Assembly (NCBI RefSeq): GCF_018343545.2
Contig: NZ_JAGYPE020000009.1
Span: 59,691 to 123,690, forward strand
Source of the DNA: Neobacillus citreus
GTDB taxonomy: Bacteria > Bacillota > Bacilli > Bacillales > Cytobacillaceae
Length of the DNA: 64,000 nucleotides
Reading direction: 5' to 3'
The notes under the pieces are model-generated. The model was not told the DNA's origin, did no database searches, and saw only the letters and a list, made by a program, of their open reading frames with translations. This document shows positions 33,688-40,547 of this stretch, piece after piece. Position numbers and translations under genes: made by a program. Within the stretch, counting starts at the first letter, position 1; every line of letters begins with the position of its first letter.

Positions 33688-34857
33688 TTAATCCCTCCCT
33701 AAAATAACCACGGATGTAGAGGAAAGCGTTCCGCCTGTTCCCGCCACAAGAGAAATTTTTGAATTTTTCACTTGCCTCTCTCCCGCCTCTTCTCTCAACT
33801 GACGCACAGCTTCAATTAACAAGAAGATTCCATACATTCCAGGGTGAGCATAGGATAGCCCCCCGCCATTTGTGTTCAAAGGAAAATCCCCGCCTGGAGC
33901 TGTCCGCTGATTCGAAACAAAATCCCCTCCCTCTCCAGGTTTACAAAAACCTAGAGTCTCTAGTGTAAGTAAAACAGTAATCGTGAAAGAATCATAGATT
34001 TGCACAACATCAATTTCATCATGAGTGACTCCTGCCATCTCAAATGCTCTCTTTCCTGAGACAGCCGCTGAAGTTACTGTTAAATCCGGCATTGCTTGAA
34101 TGGACCAGTGGCTGTGAGACTCTCCTTGTCCTAGAACCCATACCGGTTTTTTTCGGCAGTCTTTGGCCCGTTCAGATGAGACCAAAACAATCGCACCCGC
34201 GCCATCCGTAACTAAACAGCAATCTAGTAAATGTAATGGGTCACAGATCATTGGTGAAGTTAAAACATCTTCAATCGTTAAATGATCACGCATCGTTGCG
34301 TGTGGATTTAATTGCGCCCATTTTCTGGTAGCTACTGCAATTTCCGCCAATTGTTCAGGCTTTGTCCCATATTGGTGCATATGGCGATGGGCTGCCATAG
34401 CGTAGGCACCTGCAGGCGACGGCAATCCATATGGAGTTTCGTATTGGGCCGTTAAGACTGGCGGTCGTCCAGCCAATGTACGGGATTTTTCAGAGCGCTG
34501 CGTACTCCCATAGAGGATTAAAGCTACTTCACATAATCCTGATTGAATGGCTGCAGCCGCATGGCCGACATGCGCTTCAAAGGCTGATCCGCCTATTTGA
34601 GTGGAATCGGTATACTTCGGTTGAATTCCTAAGTATTCAGATACCACAACAGATGGAAAGGAACCGATGCCAGGTAATCCCCAAAGTCCGGCAACAAAAA
34701 TCCCATCGACATCATCCTTTGATAATCCGGCATCCTCTAATGCTCTTTTTGCAGCAATCGCCTGTATTTGTAAAACCGAATGACCGTGTTTTACTTTTCC
34801 TTTCTCAAGTTCAACATCTCCAACGCCGACAATAGCAGCTGCCCGTTTGATTGACAT
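33688..34857 (-). CDS. thiolase-fold protein (SCPx/Ltp2-like), nucleophilic Cys absent
   Basis: A 389-residue thiolase-superfamily protein that reads like lipid-transfer-type thiolases. The position of the usual nucleophilic Cys (CxSG motif) reads GGSAFEAHV, with no Cys. The C-terminal GHP-type motif is present as LSYAHPGMYG, with the His kept and Tyr nearby. VVQIYDSFTI and NTNGGGLSYAHPG are characteristic of the DUF35-partnered group. In that group, members such as Ltp2 are retro-aldolases that split a beta-hydroxyacyl-CoA instead of thiolysing a 3-ketoacyl-CoA. A DUF35 partner two bases downstream supports that reading. Thiolase activity cannot be ruled out by eye. Confidence 0.85.
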   Translation of the reverse strand: MSIKRAAAIVGVGDVELEKGKVKHGHSVLQIQAIAAKRALEDAGLSKDDVDGIFVAGLWGLPGIGSFPSVVVSEYLGIQPKYTDSTQIGGSAFEAHVGHAAAAIQSGLCEVALILYGSTQRSEKSRTLAGRPPVLTAQYETPYGLPSPAGAYAMAAHRHMHQYGTKPEQLAEIAVATRKWAQLNPHATMRDHLTIEDVLTSPMICDPLHLLDCCLVTDGAGAIVLVSSERAKDCRKKPVWVLGQGESHSHWSIQAMPDLTVTSAAVSGKRAFEMAGVTHDEIDVVQIYDSFTITVLLTLETLGFCKPGEGGDFVSNQRTAPGGDFPLNTNGGGLSYAHPGMYGIFLLIEAVRQLREEAGERQVKNSKISLVAGTGGTLSSTSVVILGRD

Positions 34858-34925
34858 CTTTTCACCTACCCTTTATTTTTTTGTTACGCACATAAGTCGT
34901 TCTCGTTCCTTTATTTGGTAAATAA

Positions 34926-36098
34926 TTAAATTGTTATTCCTTGAGGTTTTTCAGAAGGTGAAAGCAAGTTTTGCATGACAAATTCAATCATGATCGACGG
35001 ATGGGTAATATGGTAAAGATGGTAAATAGAAGATTTGTACCAATAATGAATGCTTTCTTCCCATGTAAAGCCCATTCCACCGTGAAGCTGGATCGCATTC
35101 TCACAGACTTTTTTATACATTTCTGTACTAAAATAGCGGCTTGCCATAACATTCACTAAGTTTTTATCCTGATTTGTTTCTTGTTTAGCTGCAATATAAA
35201 AACTGTAGCTGCGCGCTTTTTCAATAGCGACATGCATATCGGCAATCATATATTTCACCGCTTGGAAGGATCCAACTGGAACTCCAAATTGCTTCCGCTG
35301 GGTCACATAATGAATGGTTCTTTTTAATACTTCGTCTGCACCGCCAATGATTTCTCCATTAGTACAAAGTAAATACTGAATAACTTGTTCATTTAACAAT
35401 TCTTGGTGGTCAGTGTCGAATCCTTGAATAAAATCCACTTTATTAATCCAAACATGATCAAGCTGGATGGTTCCTTGCGGTTTGGCCAGTTCCACTGATT
35501 CTTCGGCTGAAACCGTTACGCCCTCCAGGCTGGTATTTAATAATGCTAGAGAAACACCCCCGCTATTGTCTCTTACAGGCAATAAACAATAATCTGCGTG
35601 CTGGATAAACGGGATATGTTTGATTTCACCTGTCAATTGAATTCGGCTGCTTTCCTGATTTGCTATTTTGATAGATGGCCAATTGAAGTCTATTCCGTTT
35701 TGGGACTTTGCCAGCCGAGGCAAGGCCGCGGTGATGAGGCTCTCTCCAGAAAGCAAGAGGTCTAATTGTTGTTGTTGAACAGCCGATAATTTTAATTGAC
35801 TTAGGAGAGGGACAATGAAGCCAGCTGTTAACAAATAAGGTCCCGGAAAAGGTCTTTCTCCAAACGATTCTGACAGATACATCAAGTCAAGAGTTGTCAT
35901 ATCCTCAAAGACCTGCCATTTTCCTTGTGCCAGTATTCCGAGCCATCCGTTATCTGCAAGTTTCCCCCATGCATCCTTTGAAAAGCCATGTCTCTTTTCG
36001 ACTATTTCTTTAAAATGTTCCGGTGCCATTTCTTTTTTTAACAATGATTGCAGAGCCTTTTTTAACATTTGCTGCTGTTCAGAAAAGCGGTATTCCAT
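34926..36098 (-). CDS. acyl-CoA dehydrogenase, subunit of a probable heteromeric pair (I)
   Basis: A 390-residue acyl-CoA dehydrogenase homologue. The C-terminal FAD-site IQLHGGMGFTWEESIHYWYKS is well kept, but the central flavin-loop motif normally read as TEPxAGSD is absent; the region reads ITAALPRLAKSQNG. Such half-degenerate proteins form alpha2-beta2 enzymes with a partner that keeps the missing motif (ChsE1-ChsE2 type in steroid catabolism). The next gene upstream encodes that partner, and stop and start share a base (TAATG). GGGGGGAG precedes the ATG. Substrate: probably a CoA ester with a bulky or branched acyl group. Confidence 0.85.
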   Translation of the reverse strand: MEYRFSEQQQMLKKALQSLLKKEMAPEHFKEIVEKRHGFSKDAWGKLADNGWLGILAQGKWQVFEDMTTLDLMYLSESFGERPFPGPYLLTAGFIVPLLSQLKLSAVQQQQLDLLLSGESLITAALPRLAKSQNGIDFNWPSIKIANQESSRIQLTGEIKHIPFIQHADYCLLPVRDNSGGVSLALLNTSLEGVTVSAEESVELAKPQGTIQLDHVWINKVDFIQGFDTDHQELLNEQVIQYLLCTNGEIIGGADEVLKRTIHYVTQRKQFGVPVGSFQAVKYMIADMHVAIEKARSYSFYIAAKQETNQDKNLVNVMASRYFSTEMYKKVCENAIQLHGGMGFTWEESIHYWYKSSIYHLYHITHPSIMIEFVMQNLLSPSEKPQGITI

Positions 36099-37264
36099 TA
36101 TGCTCTCCCCCCCTTTGAGCTTGGCAGTCCCAGAGATTTAGCAATAATATTTTTTTGAACTTGTGTCGTACCGGCATAGATCGTTTCGGCTCGTGAGATA
36201 AGAAATTTCTGTAACCAAACTTCATGTTCTCCTTTAACTAACGATTCTTCTCCTAGAACTTCCACGCCTAAATCAAGTAAATCTTGATGACTTTCACTCC
36301 ATACTAGTTTGGCTATGGCGGGGATGGAACCGTTATCATCACCTTGAGCAATAAGGGCAATATTCCGTAAGGAGATACTTTTTAATATTTCACAGGATAA
36401 ATAGGACTGAACTAATTTATTTTGCAGGACGGAGCTAATGGCTTGTGAGTTGCCAATGTCCATCTGTTTTTGAAATAGCGAAACCAGCTGCTGGAATTCT
36501 TGCTGCATTTTTAAGGCGCGCTGCGCAAAATGAATTCCACGCTCGTGGGCAAGCGCATAATTAGCCATCTCCCACCCGTTATTTATTTCTCCAACGACAT
36601 CCTCGATTGGAACAACGGCATCATCCAGAAAAACTTCAGCCAGTTCTGATTCACCGGCAATATTTTTTATTGGCCGTACTGTGACTCCTGGCTGTTTCAA
36701 ATCTAAGATCATCAGGCTAATGCCTTTGTATCTGGATTCTCCCGTTCGGACCAAGATATAGCATTTATTTGCATAGGGAGCATAAGATGTCCAAACTTTT
36801 TGACCATTTAATACATAATGGTCTCCTTTACGTTCTGCTTTTGTTTGAAGACCAGCTAAATCCGAGCCGGCAATCGGTTCTGAGAAACCTTGACACCATA
36901 TGTCGTCATGATTAAGCATGCGGGGAAGGTAGTGCTTCTTCTGTTCTTCTGTTCCATAGCGAATTAATGTCATTGCAAAAATGCCAATTCCATTGGAATT
37001 TAACACTTCGGGTGCATTGACCCGTACTAATTCTTCAATATAAACTAACTGTTGTTCCAGCGTTAATCCGAGGCCGCCATACTCTTTTGGCCAAGCAGGT
37101 GCTACCCATCCTCCTTGACCCAACATTTTGCCCCACGTTCTTCGTCTTTCCACCAATTCCTCGCCAGTTACTTCATAGTTCCACTCCTTTGGAAAGTTGG
37201 CCATTAACCAGGTGCGAAAAGACTCGCGAAAAGACTCCGCCTCTTGTGAGTACTCAAAATTCAT
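36098..37264 (-). CDS. acyl-CoA dehydrogenase, subunit of a probable heteromeric pair (II)
   Basis: A 388-residue acyl-CoA dehydrogenase homologue. The flavin/substrate loop GFSEPIAGSDLAGLQT and NGQKVWTSYAPYANK are intact near 128-165. The C-terminus has AETIYAGTTQVQKNIIAKSLGLP, typical of FadE-like enzymes. It complements the degenerate loop of the protein encoded immediately downstream (stop and start overlap), so a heterotetramer is the best reading. The ribosome site GGCGGGAAAG precedes the ATG. It lies 120 bases after the SDR gene in the IclR-linked operon. Confidence 0.87.
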   Translation of the reverse strand: MNFEYSQEAESFRESFRTWLMANFPKEWNYEVTGEELVERRRTWGKMLGQGGWVAPAWPKEYGGLGLTLEQQLVYIEELVRVNAPEVLNSNGIGIFAMTLIRYGTEEQKKHYLPRMLNHDDIWCQGFSEPIAGSDLAGLQTKAERKGDHYVLNGQKVWTSYAPYANKCYILVRTGESRYKGISLMILDLKQPGVTVRPIKNIAGESELAEVFLDDAVVPIEDVVGEINNGWEMANYALAHERGIHFAQRALKMQQEFQQLVSLFQKQMDIGNSQAISSVLQNKLVQSYLSCEILKSISLRNIALIAQGDDNGSIPAIAKLVWSESHQDLLDLGVEVLGEESLVKGEHEVWLQKFLISRAETIYAGTTQVQKNIIAKSLGLPSSKGGRA

Positions 37265-37384
37265 TCAGCTTTCCCGCCTTTCATTGCTCATATTTTGATG
37301 GCACACAGCTTCAAAGGTACCTGACACCTTGAATACTCCCTCATTGTTCATTGCTATCCTTAAAATAATTCTATTATTCTGTTA

Positions 37385-38125
37385 TTACATGAAACGGCCG
37401 CCAGTCACTTCTAAAACATTACCTGTCATGTAATCTGAATAATCGGAACAAAGGAATACCACAGCTTTGGCAATGTCCAATGGTTCGCCGATTCTATTCA
37501 TTGGGATTTCAGCAATCTTTATTTGCCGAACTTTCTCTGGCACCGCACGTGTCATATCCGTGTCAATAAAGCCAGGCTGCACCGCATTCACATTTACTTG
37601 GAATTTAGCAAGCTCTTTTGCTGCAGCCTTTGTCATTCCGACAAGCCCTGCCTTTGCTCCGGCGTAATTCACTTGGCCCATATTTCCCACTTTTCCGGCG
37701 ATCGATGAAATATTAACGATCTTACCTTTTTGTTCCTGTCTCATATGAATGGCCGCCGCCTGCATACAAAAGAAGGTTCCTTTCATATGTACAGCTATTA
37801 CTTGATCGAATTGCTCTTCCGTCATCTTGTGTAACATGGCATCCCTTGTAATTCCGGCATTGTTTACAAGAATATCTAAACCTCCAAATGTGTCAATCGC
37901 TGCTTGAATTAGTCCGTGAGCACTTTCTTTTTGCGAAACATCTACCTGGTAAGCTAAGCCTTTTGTTCCCAGTTTTTCAATTTCCTTCGCAACTTGCAGG
38001 GCAGATTCTAAATTTAAATCTCCAACCACCACATTTGCCCCATGCTTTGCTAGAAATAACGAGATTTCTCTGCCAATTCCTTGTCCTGCCCCGGTTACCA
38101 CCGCTATTTTTCCGTTTAATTCCAT
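37385..38125 (-). CDS. FabG-like 3-oxoacyl/3-hydroxyacyl reductase (SDR)
   Basis: A 246-residue classical SDR very close to FabG in layout. Seen: TGAGQGIGREI at the N-terminus, NNAGITRDAMLHKM, the catalytic Ser in IVNISSIAGKVGNMGQ, the YAGAKAGLVGMTKAAA active-site Tyr-Lys, and the C-terminal GNVLEVTGGRFM. In this operon it more likely oxidises a 3-hydroxyacyl-CoA than serves fatty-acid synthesis. First gene behind promoter B; AGGAG lies before the ATG. Confidence 0.88.
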   Translation of the reverse strand: MELNGKIAVVTGAGQGIGREISLFLAKHGANVVVGDLNLESALQVAKEIEKLGTKGLAYQVDVSQKESAHGLIQAAIDTFGGLDILVNNAGITRDAMLHKMTEEQFDQVIAVHMKGTFFCMQAAAIHMRQEQKGKIVNISSIAGKVGNMGQVNYAGAKAGLVGMTKAAAKELAKFQVNVNAVQPGFIDTDMTRAVPEKVRQIKIAEIPMNRIGEPLDIAKAVVFLCSDYSDYMTGNVLEVTGGRFM

Positions 38126-38186
38126 TTCAAGTCACTCCTATATATTAAGATGATGAAAGAAAGGAAACATTTGTTAATCTAATCAA

Positions 38187-38220
38187 GATTTTATATTTAA
38201 AAAAATTTTTTGTCAATGAA
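38187..38220 (-). promoter_or_regulatory. IclR-linked promoter/operator B (SDR operon)
   Basis: Minus-strand TTTCATTGACA with TAAAAT 17 bases beyond TTGACA. The distance between GTCAA and ATTTTATAT, read on the plus strand, is 15 bases, as in copies A and C. Confidence 0.7.
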
Positions 38221-38318
38221 ATATTGTAATATTTAGAAGATTAAAACCATTGGTTATACTGAGGAAGGAAGACCATTATGATTTGGTTCTCTTCCAGTGA
38301 GTTTAGTGTTAAAAAATA

Positions 38319-38351
38319 AAAAAGGAACGTTCGATGGGGATACGTTCCTTT
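38319..38351 (-). terminator. terminator after iclR
   Basis: AAAGGAACGT pairs with ACGTTCCTTT over an 11-base loop, and on the minus strand is followed by TTTATTTTTT. Confidence 0.8.
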
Positions 38352-38391
38352 AGATGATTATTTAGATATATAAATTTTTTATAAAAAAGAC

Positions 38392-39198
38392 TTATTTTTT
38401 ACTTACGTAACCGCTTATTTTGAAACTAACTTCCTGTCCAACTCTTTTAATGAGTTCGCCCATTTTTACAATTTCTTTATCGTTAAATTGGGCGGTCATA
38501 CCAATAATTGAAATCGCCATATCCACAGATCCGTCAGTATTAAAAAGAGGTGCCGAGATCCCTACGATTCCATCAATGTACTCTCCAAAGGTTGTGGCAT
38601 ATCCATTCTCTCGGATGGTTGGCAATTCTTTTATCAGTTCTTGAATCTCCTCTGAAGACATTGATCGCAGTCCTTCATTGGTATGTAAAAGTTCGACAGC
38701 ATCTTCTTCTTCCATATAAGCTAATAAACATTTACCATAGGAACCATCAATGACTGAAAAATGCCTTCCTACCGATACATTAATTCCAAACTCTTCCCCC
38801 TCAGACTTAGCAATAATGGTTGAGCGTTTTTTACCAATTCTACTGACAAGAAAAGCGGTTAGTCCCGTTTTTTCTGAAAGACTCTCCAAGTACGGAATAA
38901 TGACAGAGATATCAAATTGATTTTCTTTTGCTCTTTCCCCTAAGACAACCAGATACGGGCCAAGACTATACCGCTTTGAACTTTTATCAAAACGAACAAT
39001 CGATAGTTCCTCTAACTTTTGCAAAATCCGAAAACAAGTAGTTGGGGTAAGGGAAAGCGCTTTAGAAATCTCAGTTAAATTACTTTTACTAAATTTTTTT
39101 CGGCTTAGTAAAGTTAATATTTTGAACGCACTATCAACAGCTGGAACGTTGTATTTGGGCTTTTTCTTTTCTTCAATACCATTCATATTATCTTCCAT
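38392..39198 (-). CDS. IclR family transcriptional regulator
   Basis: A 268-residue IclR-type regulator. The N-terminal winged helix has VDSAFKILTLLSRKKFSKSNLTEISKAL and TPTTCFRILQKLEEL. The C-terminal GAF-like ligand domain starts near 95 and has the family features IAKSEGEEFGINVSVGRHF and GISAPLFNTDGSVDMAISI. Its own promoter (C, 39291-39324) carries the motif shared with promoters A and B, so it probably controls the acyl-CoA operons and itself, responding to a small acid or CoA ester. ATG at 39198 is supported by the ribosome site AAGGGGA. Confidence 0.88.
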   Translation of the reverse strand: MEDNMNGIEEKKKPKYNVPAVDSAFKILTLLSRKKFSKSNLTEISKALSLTPTTCFRILQKLEELSIVRFDKSSKRYSLGPYLVVLGERAKENQFDISVIIPYLESLSEKTGLTAFLVSRIGKKRSTIIAKSEGEEFGINVSVGRHFSVIDGSYGKCLLAYMEEEDAVELLHTNEGLRSMSSEEIQELIKELPTIRENGYATTFGEYIDGIVGISAPLFNTDGSVDMAISIIGMTAQFNDKEIVKMGELIKRVGQEVSFKISGYVSKK

Positions 39199-39290
39199 TC
39201 AAATTCCCCTTTAATTTTAAAATAATAGGCACTAAGTAAAGCAATTTTTATTGACTGTATCTTCGAGATCTTTAAATTACCATTTTAATA

Positions 39291-39324
39291 ATTTTATATA
39301 TAAAAAATTTTTTTGTCAAAGAAA
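39291..39324 (-). promoter_or_regulatory. IclR-linked promoter/operator C (iclR gene)
   Basis: Minus-strand TTTCTTTGACA and TAAAAT at 17 bases; matches copies A and B in both boxes and spacing. Autoregulation of iclR is inferred. Confidence 0.68.
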
Positions 39325-39492
39325 AATACTCCTTTTCTCCTATATTTCTGTGACATCGTCACCCTCTTATTGGCATCTAGCAAAAAAGACAACACGTCGC
39401 AAACCATACGGATCTGACTCAGCGGACATAAAATCTTCGTTTCTGCTCATACTATATTTATAAAATATTTTAATGAATTGAGGTTTTGGAAA

Positions 39493-39630
39493 ATGGATGA
39501 AATGAGAACTACAAATCAAGTAGAAGAAGTAAATAAACACCTAAAAGAGATTCCCAAGGAAGTAGAAGCAAGAAGTATTGAAAATCAGCCTCAAACCGGT
39601 AAAAACGAGAAAGCTATCGAGCCGTTTTAA
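39493..39630 (+). CDS. 45-residue charged small protein
   Basis: An ATG with GAGG nine bases upstream opens a 45-codon frame ending at a stop at 39628. The product is rich in Glu, Lys and Asn (MDEMRTTNQVEEVNKHLKEI), has no Cys and no membrane segment, and is probably largely helical or disordered. A rho-independent terminator follows within 40 bases, which supports a real transcription unit. The family is not recognised; similarity to small Bacillus spore or stress peptides is possible but not shown. Confidence 0.55.
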   Translation: MDEMRTTNQVEEVNKHLKEIPKEVEARSIENQPQTGKNEKAIEPF

Positions 39631-39666
39631 GTACCTAAGACCTGTAGAACCATATAGGATAACAAT

Positions 39667-39702
39667 AAAAACAGAGTATGGAAATTCCTCATACTCTGTT
39701 TT
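39667..39702 (+). terminator. terminator after the 45-residue gene
   Basis: AAAACAGAGTATG pairs with CATACTCTGTTTTA across a nine-base loop. Confidence 0.8.
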
Positions 39703-39764
39703 ACATTGGCGTAGCTCTAATAATTGAATTATAAACCGCCAATTACTTCTATTATAAAAATGGT

Positions 39765-39792
39765 AGCACAGAACCCGGTAGGGATCTGTGCT
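39765..39792. terminator. terminator after the CBS gene
   Basis: AGCACAGA and TCTGTGCT pair as an 8-bp stem over a 12-base loop. T-rich sequence follows on both strands, but the runs are short. Confidence 0.55.
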
Positions 39793-39810
39793 TTTAAAAG
39801 TATCCCCTTA

Positions 39811-40245
39811 CTATTGTTGTGGTGCAGAAGGAGTTGAAATGCTTTGTAGTGCCTCTTCTGCCTCGTTTGCATATTGATTTTGTACGGCTAAATCACCTAA
39901 AGCAACCATTCCTACGATTTGTCCATTTTCCACTACCGGCAGTCGGCGTATTTGCTGCTCTGCCATTAAATCTGCTGCCTGATGTACATCCATATCAGGT
40001 GTACCTTGTACAATTTGCTGTGCAGTCATGACTTCAGATACTGGTGTTTGTGCATCTTCACCTTGAGCTGTCGTACGAAGGGTAATATCGCGATCTGTTA
40101 CAATTCCAACAATTTGTTTGTTGTTATTTACTACTGGGATCGCGCCGATATTATATTCGCTCATTAACGCTGCCGCTTCCTGTACGGTTTGTGTTTCGTT
40201 AACTGTAACCACATTTGATGTCATAATGTCTCTTAATTGTGCCAT
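39811..40245 (-). CDS. tandem CBS-domain protein
   Basis: A 144-residue protein of two CBS domains, about residues 2-60 and 68-126. Each has the family's IVTDRDI or MVALGDL-type ending after a VxxGxxxGI core. CBS pairs bind adenine nucleotides and usually act as energy sensors or regulators. The ATG at 40245 is chosen because GGGAGG lies seven bases upstream; the longer frame begins before that site. The C-terminal tail (ALQSISTPSAPQQ) is polar. Monocistronic, with its own terminator. The target is not known. Confidence 0.88.
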   Translation of the reverse strand: MAQLRDIMTSNVVTVNETQTVQEAAALMSEYNIGAIPVVNNNKQIVGIVTDRDITLRTTAQGEDAQTPVSEVMTAQQIVQGTPDMDVHQAADLMAEQQIRRLPVVENGQIVGMVALGDLAVQNQYANEAEEALQSISTPSAPQQ

Positions 40246-40440
40246 GAAAATTCCTCCCATCATATTTACCTTTATAGGATAGGGAACATTGGCGATATTA
40301 TTAATGGAATTTTTTTCAAATTTTTTAAACAGGAAATATTACCCATTACCAATTAATCATTTTTAATTTTCCTAATAGTCAGATAAAAATATTACAAAAA
40401 ATCATAAAACTACCACAAATGGAATCTTGAGATGCTTTAT

Positions 40441-40476
40441 TATAATGAGATTGACACCATAGTGAGAGCGTTTTCA
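40441..40476 (+). promoter_or_regulatory. promoter region and cre (CcpA) site of the beta-glucosidase gene
   Basis: TATAAT at 40441-40446 is a likely -10, with a poor -35. At 40463-40476 TGAGAGCGTTTTCA matches the CcpA operator consensus with one mismatch. Its position just after the likely start of transcription fits glucose repression by roadblock. Confidence 0.65.
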
Positions 40477-40547
40477 AAAAAGGTAGTATGGAGGTGAAGA
40501 GTGGATAAAAAGTAAAATCTTTATTCCAATTTGGGGAGGTTGGAGAG

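Noticed and set aside
37312..37334. Extra REP copy around GGTACCTGACACCTT
   Set aside because: Only one short arm is seen and no partner arm lies close by.
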